Source: JAJDFU01 sp964641965 (GTDB lineage Bacteria; Bacteroidota; Bacteroidia; Chitinophagales; Saprospiraceae). Taken from it: a stretch of DNA of 47,468 bases. The notes beneath the pieces were generated by a model. It had not been told where the DNA came from and made no database searches. It saw only the letters and a program-made list of their open reading frames with translations. Shown here in pieces: positions 39,809-47,468 of this stretch; the stretch's first letter is position 1; each line of letters opens with the position of its first letter. The stretch is from positions 1 to 47,468 of the forward strand of contig CAZXLD010000039.1 of NCBI GenBank assembly GCA_964641965.1, in the 5' to 3' direction. Made by a program: the position numbers and the translations under genes.

Positions 39809-41563
39809 TTAATTAATCAAAACCCCTTCTTCCGGATACTGGTAGGCCTGTATACTAGCCGCTCTGAATAAACTCCATAATAAAGTAATTGTACCCACCC
39901 GGCCAATAAACATAAGTCCAATAATTACCCATTTGCTAGGGTCAGATAACTGCGTTGTTATGCCCATGCTTAGTCCCACCGTACTGTAAGCAGAAACACA
40001 TTCAAATGCAATCGTTTTCAGGCCCAGACCCGGCTCTAGGATGGCTATAGCTAATGCACCTATACTGATGGCCACTAAGGATAAGAATATTATGGTAAAA
40101 GCTCTTTTAACAGAGGTCTCCTCAATCCAGCGGTAACGCAATTCAATTCGCTTTCTTCGGCGGGCCGTACTCAATACCTCCAATACGGCTATGGCTACAG
40201 AACTGGTTTTTACTCCTCCGCCGGTTGATCCCGGGGAAGCACCAATCCACATAAGGATACCTATTAAAATAAAAGTAGGTGTACTTACTGTATTAAGATC
40301 TAGGGTAGAAAAGCCTGCTGTCCGAGGAGTAGAAGCTTGAAAAAAGGAAGTAATAAGTTGCTGAGACAAAGGTAAACCGTGCAGGGTGTTGGTATATTCC
40401 AAACTGAAATAAGCAAGAGGGCCTGCAATCAGGAGTAAAATGGTTGTAACCAATACAATTCTTGTATTTAAACTGATCACAATTTTCTTTCTGGGATGCT
40501 TTATGGATAGTACCACCCGTTTGTACAAATAAATACCCCAATAACCTATATATCTTAATCCATTCAACAAAATCGGAAATCCAATTCCACCTAAAATAAA
40601 GAGACCTGCTATGGTGAGTTGGAGGCTACCATTGTATTGGAAAATTGGGTCTGCCAATCCATCCGAATAGGTAGAAAATCCAGCGTTACAAAATGCAGAA
40701 ATGGTGTGAAATATAGAAAAGAAAAGCCGTTCTCCGCCTGGCAAATCCGGTAGGCTCGCATAGATCAAAACACCACCAATGCATTCGAAAAATAAGGTAA
40801 TCACTACAATTCGAGAAACTAGCTGAAGTACGTTGCTTATGTTATCTGTCTGATTTAGGTTTTTTAATAAAATTTGTTCTTCAAACGAAGTGCTTCCCCT
40901 AAATAAGAATCCAAAAAAGCTGGTGAAGGTCATTATACCCAATCCACCCAATTGGATTAAAAGAAGGAGTACCCCCTGGCCGAAGCCGGTAAAATCTGAA
41001 GAGAGGTCTTTCACGGATAAGCCTGTAACGCAGACCGCACTGACAGACATAAATATCCGGTCGGTCATGGAAAATGATGAACGGGTTGCTTGTGGTAAAG
41101 ACAATAAAATTACTCCGACTACAATGAGGAACAAAAAGCTACCGGTCAAGATAAGAGGAGCATCTATTTTATATTTTCGAAGTGGTAATTCAACTCGAAC
41201 AAATTCAATAATAGTAGCCAGAACTAGATAGGTCTCAATAGGAAGGTAGGAAGAGAATTCAAGATTGGTATTCAGCCAATTTCCAATAGGTTCGTCTACT
41301 AGTGTGATAAGGGCCAGAAAAAAGCCAAAAAGCATGAAGAGTAAACTCCAGCTGGAGGAGAAAATATACCGAGTTGAACCTGCCAAAAGAAGGCGTGCTA
41401 AGATATCAGCACCTAAATATATTGATAGTAAATAAAAAAGGAAAATGGGAGAAAGGCGAAAATTACTATAACCAAAACCCAGTATAATTAGAGCACAACT
41501 AATCGAAGCAACGACGAGGGGTGAATTTTTGAGAATGGTACTCCAAATTGCACGGTTATTCAA
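39809..41563 (-). CDS. trkH: TrkH/KtrB-type potassium transporter
   Basis: This 584-residue membrane protein has the four-repeat MPM potassium channel fold of the Trk/Ktr/HKT superfamily. Pore-loop segments are visible: SVSAVCVTGLSVKDLS (about 175), TISAFCNAGFSTYSDG (about 290), STPRTAGFSTLDLN (about 415) and CVSAYSTVGLSMGI (about 530), each with the expected glycine. About four extra N-terminal helices precede the core, making it longer than classic KtrB. The start is TTG at 41561-41563, since no ATG precedes the first helix in frame. It works with the RCK subunit 16 bp downstream. Confidence 0.9.
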   Translation of the reverse strand: MNNRAIWSTILKNSPLVVASISCALIILGFGYSNFRLSPIFLFYLLSIYLGADILARLLLAGSTRYIFSSSWSLLFMLFGFFLALITLVDEPIGNWLNTNLEFSSYLPIETYLVLATIIEFVRVELPLRKYKIDAPLILTGSFLFLIVVGVILLSLPQATRSSFSMTDRIFMSVSAVCVTGLSVKDLSSDFTGFGQGVLLLLIQLGGLGIMTFTSFFGFLFRGSTSFEEQILLKNLNQTDNISNVLQLVSRIVVITLFFECIGGVLIYASLPDLPGGERLFFSIFHTISAFCNAGFSTYSDGLADPIFQYNGSLQLTIAGLFILGGIGFPILLNGLRYIGYWGIYLYKRVVLSIKHPRKKIVISLNTRIVLVTTILLLIAGPLAYFSLEYTNTLHGLPLSQQLITSFFQASTPRTAGFSTLDLNTVSTPTFILIGILMWIGASPGSTGGGVKTSSVAIAVLEVLSTARRRKRIELRYRWIEETSVKRAFTIIFLSLVAISIGALAIAILEPGLGLKTIAFECVSAYSTVGLSMGITTQLSDPSKWVIIGLMFIGRVGTITLLWSLFRAASIQAYQYPEEGVLIN

Positions 41564-41580
41564 ATTGATCTTTTTAGTTG

Positions 41581-41620
41581 AACCCAGGCGAGCACCCCTG
41601 GCTTACGCTTAAGCTGGGTT
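41581..41620. repeat. Nested inverted repeats upstream of trkH
   Basis: Outer arms AACCCAG (41581-41587) and CTGGGTT (41614-41620) enclose two possible small hairpins, CCAGG/CCTGG (41584-41588 and 41597-41601) and GCTTA-cgct-TAAGC (41601-41614). Alternative pairing is possible, as in attenuators. No U-run follows. Confidence 0.5.
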
Positions 41621-41642
41621 TTCTGCCTGAATTGAAATAGGT

Positions 41643-44135
41643 TTAGGTATTAGTTGAAGAGGGGCGCTCTATTTTCAGTTTACGTATCTTGGAAGCCAGG
41701 GTTCGATCATTTAGGCCAAGTAGACGGCCTGCTCCTGCCGGTCCACTGATTCGCCAGCTTGTCTTTTCAAGCGCATGCAGGATGTGTTGGCGCTGCGCTT
41801 CTTCAAAGGTTAAGAATGAGGAAGAATCTCTGGTAGAAGTTGCCTCTGATTTCAAATGCTGGAAGCTGCTCTTCAGGTTGAGCCGGTCTCCTTGGGTGAG
41901 GATAACAGCTCGTTCCACCATGTTTTCTAATTCTCGAATATTACCTGGAAAATCATACTGTTGCAATAAGGTAAGGTCTGCCTTGCTTATTTTTTCAATA
42001 TTTTTTCCCAGGTTATCAGCATATTTCTTCATGAAGTGATGGACTAGTAACGGGATGTCCCCACGCCGCTCTCGCAAGGGGAGATTTTGAATAGGAAATA
42101 CATTTAGCCTGTAGTACAGATCTTGCCTGAATTTACCTTCTTGCACCCGTTCTTCCAGATTTTTATTGGTGGCTGCGATTACGCGCACGTCCACCTTTCT
42201 GGTATTTTCACCTCCAACCGGCTCAAACTCCCCTTCTTGTAATACGCGGAGTAGTTTCGCCTGAAGATCTAATTGCAATTCTCCAATTTCATCCAGAAAC
42301 AAAGTTCCGCCGTCTGCCATTTCGAAGCGGCCTTTTTTGTCCCGGATGGCACTCGTAAATGCTCCTTTGACGTGTCCAAAAAGTTCGCTTTCTATCAGAT
42401 TTTCAGGTAAAGCGGCACAATTGACTTTGATCATAGCTGCTTCCTGGCGGTCGCTCATCGAATGAATGGCCCGCGCCAATAGTTCTTTTCCTGTACCGGT
42501 TTCTCCAAGAATTAAAACTGTTGCTGAAGTTTGAGCTACCTGTTGAGCTTGCATCAGCACCTGATGATATCGATCGCTTTTGGTAAGGATATTATTGAAA
42601 TTGTACCGACTGTCGATCTCTTCACGCAATAGAATATTCTCCTGTTTCAACCGATCAGATAGTTCCTCTACCTTTGCTCTGGCGTCTTTCAACTCTTGCA
42701 ATTGCTGTTTGCGTTGAGTGATGTTTCGGCCAATAAAGCAGAAAATGGTTTCTCCATCCATCTCCAAATGATTGAAGCTCAATTCAACAGGCACTTGGTT
42801 GCCTTCTCCGTCCAATAGATAGGACTCCACTTCTTCGTTCAAGGCTTTCAAATCGGCTAACTCGAGTGCTGGAATTATGGCAGACAAGGTGTGGCCAAGA
42901 CCGTCTCGATTCTGCAATCCGGTTAATTTACGAGCGGCATGATTCAGAAAGCGCAGCTGTCCGGTTTCATTCGACCAAATCACAAATTCCTTTAAATTTT
43001 CCAGTGTCTCCTTTCCGAAATGTATTTGTTCCTGCCTGCGTTTAGATAGGGTCTGGTCTCGGGAGAAGACGCAATTAAATTCTTCATTTCCTATTTTGAC
43101 ATAGTACAAGGTGGAGTAAATTGGAAAAAGATCTCCCGTACTTGATTTTAATTCTATTTCGTGTTCCAGGAATTGAGTAGAACGTAACTCCTCCCAAAGT
43201 GCATTCCGAGCCTCTTCGTCGAAGGAAGGAGCAATTTCCTGAGCATTTTTGCGCATCAATGCTTGCTTCGTGTAGCCCAGATGGTCACATACTGATTGAT
43301 TTACATAGGCAAAAGAACCGTCTGGTCGTGCCCAGAAAATCATATCCTGTGTATGATCTAAGGAAAACTCCTGGAGCAGTTGGGCCGAATCTTGAATAAC
43401 CAGTGTGGCCACAGATTCAATGCTCCAGGATCCATAAACGTACAAGAACTGGCCTAAGCTGGATAAGCGGGTGTGACAATCGAGCAAGATCGAACCCAAA
43501 CCGGATGATCGCCGAAAGGACAGTGTTACTTGAAATGCAGCATTTTTTTCTCTTATGGTTCTTTTCAGATTGGCTCGACTGGAGGGAGTGAGCTGGTGAA
43601 AAAGTCTCCGGAGTAGTTCTCGGTCCGATATCGATCCTTGGATTTTTAAGCTTTCCTCTAAGCTGGGCGGTAACTGACTAAAAACAACCTGTTGGGACGT
43701 GCAATTCCATATCCAAAGGCCTACTTCACTATTGGTAGGCCACTCCTGGACTATTGCTTGCAGGTCCGACATGCGGAGCAAATCTTTCACTTGCACCAGG
43801 GCTATGGAATGATGATCCGTTTTGACCTGAGTTACCGAAAGTATAACTGGTAACAACAAACCATCATTGCGAATGAGTTCGGTAGCCTTTTCATACGGCT
43901 CGTCCTGAATGGTATCCCAAATCTTTTTCCAATCCAGCAGGCTAATATGAGGGTTAACTGACCCGATTGACTTTCCCGGGAGAGCATCTGGTGGATACCC
44001 TAAATAAGAAGTGAGCCTATCGGAGGCTGCCAATATATTTCCCTGCTCCTCGACCAACATCCAATGAGCATCCGGTTGGTACCTTTCCAACTGAACTTGA
44101 ATATTGGCTAGACTTGCTGCATCCTCAGAGACCAT
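41643..44135 (-). CDS. Sigma-54-dependent transcription activator with multiple PAS domains
   Basis: This 830-residue protein has about three to four PAS-like sensor domains (about 15-115, 125-240, 255-370 with DHTQDMIFWARPDGSFAYVN, 380-490 with EFVIWSNETGQLRFLN), then a coiled-coil linker (about 478-510). An AAA+ sigma-54 interaction domain follows (Walker A GETGTGKE at about 541, GAFTSA loop at about 588, DGGTLFLDEIGELQ Walker B), with a C-terminal Fis-type helix-turn-helix (GRLLGLNDRTLASKIRKLKI). It lacks a receiver domain, so it is probably ligand- or redox-sensing. Target promoters should carry -24/-12 boxes; I could not find one in this window. It is 80 bp upstream of trkH on the same strand. 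Confidence 0.92.
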   Translation of the reverse strand: MVSEDAASLANIQVQLERYQPDAHWMLVEEQGNILAASDRLTSYLGYPPDALPGKSIGSVNPHISLLDWKKIWDTIQDEPYEKATELIRNDGLLLPVILSVTQVKTDHHSIALVQVKDLLRMSDLQAIVQEWPTNSEVGLWIWNCTSQQVVFSQLPPSLEESLKIQGSISDRELLRRLFHQLTPSSRANLKRTIREKNAAFQVTLSFRRSSGLGSILLDCHTRLSSLGQFLYVYGSWSIESVATLVIQDSAQLLQEFSLDHTQDMIFWARPDGSFAYVNQSVCDHLGYTKQALMRKNAQEIAPSFDEEARNALWEELRSTQFLEHEIELKSSTGDLFPIYSTLYYVKIGNEEFNCVFSRDQTLSKRRQEQIHFGKETLENLKEFVIWSNETGQLRFLNHAARKLTGLQNRDGLGHTLSAIIPALELADLKALNEEVESYLLDGEGNQVPVELSFNHLEMDGETIFCFIGRNITQRKQQLQELKDARAKVEELSDRLKQENILLREEIDSRYNFNNILTKSDRYHQVLMQAQQVAQTSATVLILGETGTGKELLARAIHSMSDRQEAAMIKVNCAALPENLIESELFGHVKGAFTSAIRDKKGRFEMADGGTLFLDEIGELQLDLQAKLLRVLQEGEFEPVGGENTRKVDVRVIAATNKNLEERVQEGKFRQDLYYRLNVFPIQNLPLRERRGDIPLLVHHFMKKYADNLGKNIEKISKADLTLLQQYDFPGNIRELENMVERAVILTQGDRLNLKSSFQHLKSEATSTRDSSSFLTFEEAQRQHILHALEKTSWRISGPAGAGRLLGLNDRTLASKIRKLKIERPSSTNT

Positions 44136-44515
44136 AAATCAGTTACAATTATATCCTTTAAAGGAAGAAAAGCACCTAGTTGTTTAACGTAAAAGGGAAG
44201 GAATAGGAACGAACAATTGGACAAAAGATAACCAGGGCTGTTCTTATAAAGTCTATAGATGGGAATGGGAATTGACTTTTCATTCCTAACAGTACAGGTA
44301 GCAGTCTGATGTTGGTAGATGAGAAAGTGCGTCTAAGCGCAGTTATTTCGTATGCTGACAGATGATTATAAATCTGCCCTGGAGTGTGCAGAGCCAGATC
44401 ATAGGTTTCTAAGATAGGCTATTGTAGCCTGAATAGAAGACTACTTTTAGTAGTTTGGACTACGGTCAGTGTTGCCATGAGGCATGCTGGCATTAAATGC
44501 TGGAATACAATAAGA
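44136..44515. other. Hairpin-rich intergenic region upstream of the sigma-54 activator
   Basis: No gene is visible in these 380 bases. Several short hairpins are present: AGGCTA-ttg-TAGCCT (44416-44430), ACTAC-tttta-GTAGT (44440-44454), and GGAATG/CATTCC and TGCC-atga-GGCA nearby. This could be a structured leader of the activator mRNA or a small RNA. Confidence 0.4.
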
Positions 44516-44869
44516 TCAGGAAGGATCTATGTTGCGTTTAGCAAGTGGGTTGGCCATCAGGCGATCAAAGGAGATCGGTTCTCCAGTACCCATGTCTAGG
44601 CCGAAAGTCTTATTTTCCAGCCTACCGAGCGCACTTTCTATTTCGACCAAATCTTGCCGAAACTTCTCAGCCATAGCAATAAGGCGGCTCCTAATCTGAT
44701 CTTGTTTAGCATCATCTCCATAACTATCCCCTTGCTCGTTTCCCTTGTACAGTCCAGGTAGTTCTTGATTTTCAATCTCTTGAAGTCGGGATTTTACCTT
44801 TGTATATCTTTCTTCCAACTGCACCTTAAATAATGTTAGCTGTTCTTCAGAAAAAGGTAGGTTGTTCAT
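44516..44869 (-). CDS. DksA/TraR-like protein lacking the zinc-finger cysteines
   Basis: From the ATG at 44867-44869 this is 117 residues. A long coiled-coil N-terminal half (EEQLTLFKVQLEERYTKVKSRLQEIEN and RSRLIAMAEKFRQDLVEIESALGRL) is followed by the hallmark DksA tail (LENKTFGLDMGTGEPISFDRLMANPLAKRNI). In DksA/TraR the same place reads G-x-C-xx-C-G-x-x-I; here the cysteines are gone and no zinc site remains. Such cysteine-less forms may still enter the RNA polymerase secondary channel. It is divergent from the baeRF3 gene across 164 bp. An upstream TTG would add ten residues and is unlikely. Confidence 0.8.
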   Translation of the reverse strand: MNNLPFSEEQLTLFKVQLEERYTKVKSRLQEIENQELPGLYKGNEQGDSYGDDAKQDQIRSRLIAMAEKFRQDLVEIESALGRLENKTFGLDMGTGEPISFDRLMANPLAKRNIDPS

Positions 44870-45033
44870 TGGTGTAAATTTTAAATATGTTAATAACAAT
44901 ATGATGGCTAACTACCCCAATTGAGGAAATTAACCTATTCATACGATTAAGAAACGGATAATCGAAGGGAGGTGTTCAGGAAAGTTTCGAACATCGATTC
45001 TGCTACATCCGTTTCAAAATAAAAGACTTCTTA

Positions 45034-46179
45034 ATGACAGATTTAATAGATTATAAACGACTAGCTTCCATAGAAGGTGAAAAATTAATTTCATTTTTTA
45101 TACCAACACATCGTGCCGAACACGCTGACAAAGATATAATTCGCTATAAAAATCAAATCCAAGCAACAGAGCAATCCCTTCTTAGAATTGGGATGGAGGA
45201 AGCATATGTAAAAAAGCGTCTGCGTGTTGTCAAAGAGAAATTGGAAGATTCTGAATTTTGGAAGCACCAGTCGGATGGTTTAGCCGTATTTATCCATAAG
45301 GAAACTGAATTTTTTACGTTACCAATTGATTTTGAGTCAAATCACTATATTGGTGATCGGCTGTATCTAAAACCTATACTTCCACTTCTAAGTGGCGATT
45401 ATCCCTTTTTCTTATTAGCTCTAAGCCAAAACCAAGTAACTCTATACCAAGGGAGTCGCTACGAAATTGCTGAATTAGAACCCTCTACTTTACTACCTAA
45501 AAGTTTGGAAAAATTTGCGGAGGTTTCAATTGGACAACCCACTTTGCAAGCGCATAGTGGAAGCGGAAATTCGATTTTTCATGGGCAGGGTAAAGGTGAA
45601 GAAGAAGACGATGCCAGATTGTTGGAATATCTTCAACAAATCGACAAGGGGATGATGGACTTGATGTGCACTGATGACATTGCTCCTTTGCTGCTGGCAG
45701 GCGATGCCACCTTAATTAGCAGGTATAGACAAGTGAATTCTTATCCATATTTACACGAAAATTTCTTGAGTGGTAACTTCGATGATGCAGATCCTTTGAT
45801 GCTCCATGAACGAGCTTGGGAAATTATGCGGTCAGAAGTTCAAAAGCGGTATGAAACGTTGAAAGATCAATTTGAACTATCATTAGTTTACGAAAAAGGG
45901 TCTTTCCTACTCCAGGATATTTTTCCAGCCGCTGTAGCGGGTAGGGTAGAGTTACTGTTTTTAGAGGAAGAATATGAAGTTTGGGGAACCTACGATAATC
46001 AATCCCATCAAATAGAAATTCATCCTACAAGGCAATCAAATAGTATTCCACTTCTGGAAGAGGCGGCTCGGGCAACTTTAGCTCAGGGCGGACAAGTCAT
46101 TAGTCGGCCTCGTCAAGATTTACCACGGCCCGTGGCTAACGCGAATGCGATTTTCAGGTATGCCGTACATTCCAATTAA
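45034..46179 (+). CDS. baeRF3-domain protein (bacterial eRF1-like family 3)
   Basis: This 381-residue protein resembles family 3 of the bacterial archaeo-eukaryotic release factor domain proteins. Matching segments are ISFFIPTHRAEHADKDIIRYKNQI near the start, FWKHQSDGLAVFIHKETEFF (about 75), YLKPILPLLSGDYPFFLLALSQNQVTLYQGSRYE (about 108-141), HSGSGNSIFHGQGKG (about 180), LLLAGDATLISRYRQVNSYPYL (about 222) and AAVAGRVELLFLEEEYEVWG near 300. The family is thought to act on ribosomes or RNA and is found in stress and conflict contexts; no reaction is proven. Next come the four-helix protein (37 bp away) and Dps. Confidence 0.85.
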   Translation: MTDLIDYKRLASIEGEKLISFFIPTHRAEHADKDIIRYKNQIQATEQSLLRIGMEEAYVKKRLRVVKEKLEDSEFWKHQSDGLAVFIHKETEFFTLPIDFESNHYIGDRLYLKPILPLLSGDYPFFLLALSQNQVTLYQGSRYEIAELEPSTLLPKSLEKFAEVSIGQPTLQAHSGSGNSIFHGQGKGEEEDDARLLEYLQQIDKGMMDLMCTDDIAPLLLAGDATLISRYRQVNSYPYLHENFLSGNFDDADPLMLHERAWEIMRSEVQKRYETLKDQFELSLVYEKGSFLLQDIFPAAVAGRVELLFLEEEYEVWGTYDNQSHQIEIHPTRQSNSIPLLEEAARATLAQGGQVISRPRQDLPRPVANANAIFRYAVHSN

Positions 46180-46216
46180 ATTTCAAGTACCTCAAAAAAT
46201 TAAATTCTTGCAAGTA

Positions 46217-46702
46217 ATGAGAAAGAAAACAAAACAACGACAATCCAACTTTTCAGCCCTTTTTGGTTTATTCCTTCAACACGCTGCCTTGGAAAAGCAT
46301 TATCGAGAAATAGGAGAAGCTGTACAGGGCGTACGATTCAAGGCCTGGATGGAAAGGCAAGCTGAATTTCACGGCGCCCAGCGGCAGGAACTACAACATT
46401 TATTCCAGGAATTTCCGGAAGTACCTGTCAAGCTAGCCGAGGAAGGAAAGGACTATTTGAAAGAAAAAGAATCCAAACTAATCAGGGCTGCAAATCAAGA
46501 AAGTAAATTTGGTTTAGTCCAGTTGTTTACAGAGGCGGAGTCTTATCTTTACCAACAATACTCATCCGTATTAAAATTAAAGTACCTGGTTACTGATGTA
46601 CGAACTTTTCTCAAGGAAAAGCAACAAGATTTAATTCTTCGTACTAAAAGATTACAACGCTTATCCTTGGTGCCATCGGAGCAAAGTTTTAATAAGATTT
46701 GA
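46217..46702 (+). CDS. Ferritin-like four-helix-bundle protein (DUF2383-like)
   Basis: From the ATG at 46217 this is 161 residues, all helical, in four predicted helices. Motifs such as ALEKHYREIGEAVQGVRFKAWMERQAEFHGAQRQELQHLF and LVQLFTEAESYLYQQYSSVL resemble the PA2169/DUF2383 four-helix family related to ferritins, though iron ligands are not certain. An earlier in-frame ATG (46145) overlaps the baeRF3 gene and gives an unlikely start. It is 37 bp after baeRF3 and probably co-transcribed. A strong terminator follows at 46743. Stress-linked iron or envelope function is inferred. Confidence 0.65.
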   Translation: MRKKTKQRQSNFSALFGLFLQHAALEKHYREIGEAVQGVRFKAWMERQAEFHGAQRQELQHLFQEFPEVPVKLAEEGKDYLKEKESKLIRAANQESKFGLVQLFTEAESYLYQQYSSVLKLKYLVTDVRTFLKEKQQDLILRTKRLQRLSLVPSEQSFNKI

Positions 46703-46742
46703 ATAAGTGCTTAATTCGTAATTAGATTTTAATCTTACTCTA

Positions 46743-46778
46743 CTGCAAATTTAAACGAAGTTTAGATTTGCAGTTTTT
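46743..46778 (+). terminator. Intrinsic terminator after the four-helix protein gene
   Basis: A near-continuous 14-bp stem is formed by 46743-46756 (CTGCAAATTTAAAC) and 46760-46773 (GTTTAGATTTGCAG), with one G-U pair and a GAA loop. It is followed by TTTTT. It separates the baeRF3 transcript from dps. Confidence 0.88.
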
Positions 46779-46845
46779 ATTTCGAACACGAAGTTTGAAT
46801 TTCCTGTTTAAATAGTGAATTACTTAATTATTAAAAATATTTTTC

Positions 46846-47346
46846 ATGAATTACTTGGGAATGTCTACAACCCAGCTGAAAGGAACGGTAAGAGAACTAA
46901 ATCAGTTGCTTGCTAATTATCAAATTTACTATCAAAATTTGAGAAACTTTCACTGGAATGTAGAAGGACAGAATTTCTTTGACTTACACGAAAAGTTTGA
47001 GGATCTCTACACTGATGCCCAAGGAAAGATTGATGAAGTGGCTGAAAGAGTACTAACACTTCGCTTTCGTCCACTGAGCAGTTTGGCGTCCTATTTAAAT
47101 GAATCCGAAATTGAAGAAGCACGCCGGACACAAGATAATCGGATAATGGTGGAAACAATTTTGGAAAATCACCGCATTCTGATTGAAAACATTCGTCGAA
47201 TTATTAAAAGGGCATCAGAAATTGAAGATGAGGGTACGATCGATATGATGGGTAGTATGCTCGAAAACCTAGAGAAAGAAAGTTGGATGCTAGATGCATG
47301 GTTGGTGAAAGCCGACGTAACTTTAGAACAGGTGGAAATTGTATAA
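46846..47346 (+). CDS. dps: Dps-family DNA-protection ferritin
   Basis: This 166-residue Dps protein has the inter-subunit ferroxidase signature NFHWNVEGQNFFDLHEKFEDLYTD (about 43-66), followed by IDEVAERVLTLRFRPLSSL. Dodecameric Dps oxidises and stores iron using peroxide and shields DNA in starvation and oxidative stress. It lies in the cytosol and nucleoid. It is transcribed separately, between two strong terminators, at the end of a stress-type gene neighbourhood. The ATG at 46846 follows an AT-rich leader. Confidence 0.95.
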   Translation: MNYLGMSTTQLKGTVRELNQLLANYQIYYQNLRNFHWNVEGQNFFDLHEKFEDLYTDAQGKIDEVAERVLTLRFRPLSSLASYLNESEIEEARRTQDNRIMVETILENHRILIENIRRIIKRASEIEDEGTIDMMGSMLENLEKESWMLDAWLVKADVTLEQVEIV

Positions 47347-47400
47347 TTTAAACCAAACCCTATTCACTCGATTCAAACGCTCAGCAAATTAGCTGAACAG

Positions 47401-47425
47401 AGCCGCTTTATGAGCGGCTTTTTTT
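47401..47425 (+). terminator. Intrinsic terminator after dps
   Basis: AGCCGCT (47401-47407), loop TTATG, AGCGGCT (47413-47419), followed by a T-run to 47425. Confidence 0.92.
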
Positions 47426-47468
47426 ATTTATATCATTTTAAAACGGTATTAGTATTAAGGCTATTTTA

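Noticed and set aside
44480..44500. Possible sigma-54 -24/-12 promoter (TGGCATTAAATGCTGG)
   Set aside because: The spacing between the GG and GC elements is two bases too short for a sigma-54 promoter.

Overview
The window looks like chromosomal DNA from a Bacteroidota bacterium, most likely of the Saprospiria (Lewinella/Haliscomenobacter-like) group. The placement is inferred from gene families and style: DUF6268 and DUF6090 proteins, the 100-residue Bacteroidota 'phosphoribosylpyrophosphate synthetase-like' family in two copies, a large TPR protein paired with an outer-membrane barrel, an AraC regulator with a membrane N-terminus, an FeS-type photolyase, an effector-associated domain (EAD11) protein, weak Shine-Dalgarno signals, and TAnnTTTG-like promoter boxes. 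I see no rRNA, tRNA, transposase, integrase or CRISPR array.

Left part (1-18.3 kb), mostly minus strand: an AhpD-like protein; a probable operon of an ARPP-1-type lipoprotein, the tRNA hydroxylase miaE and a secreted protein; a 47-residue membrane protein; a Pif1/RecD-type helicase; the tRNA methyltransferase trmN6; a small HTH protein; an outer-membrane barrel plus 1042-residue TPR protein; rocD; a LolD-type ATPase overlapping a DUF389 membrane protein; an FeS photolyase; and a DUF2391 membrane protein.

Middle part (18.6-36.2 kb), mostly plus strand: two sugar transporters, a Spy-like periplasmic protein, a DUF6268 barrel, an EF-hand/nuclease-inhibitor-like protein, a membrane nucleotide cyclase, a Rieske-ThDP enzyme fusion followed by a DUF5996 protein, a CBS-domain protein, a two-gene UGAUG-coupled operon ending in an EAD11-putAbiC protein (the best candidate for an undescribed defence system here), and a run of S9 peptidase, Tat-exported aminotransferase, exported RidA-like protein and DUF6090 protein.

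Right part (36.4-47.5 kb), AT-richer by eye: an AraC regulator, an ECF sigma factor, a second PRPP-synthetase-like protein, a Trk/Ktr potassium uptake pair, a multi-PAS sigma-54 activator, a cysteine-less DksA/TraR-like protein, a baeRF3 protein, a four-helix ferritin-like protein and Dps. Together these look like a stress-response neighbourhood.

A striking non-coding feature is a set of degenerate 7-bp tandem repeats kept in strict phase. The largest is a block of 24 uninterrupted heptamers (25054-25221), preceded by two other heptamer families. Smaller relatives lie in other intergenic gaps between 17.4 and 26.7 kb. A 43-bp hairpin repeat occurs at 1-43 and 23034-23076. Several strong intrinsic terminators and hairpins can also be placed.
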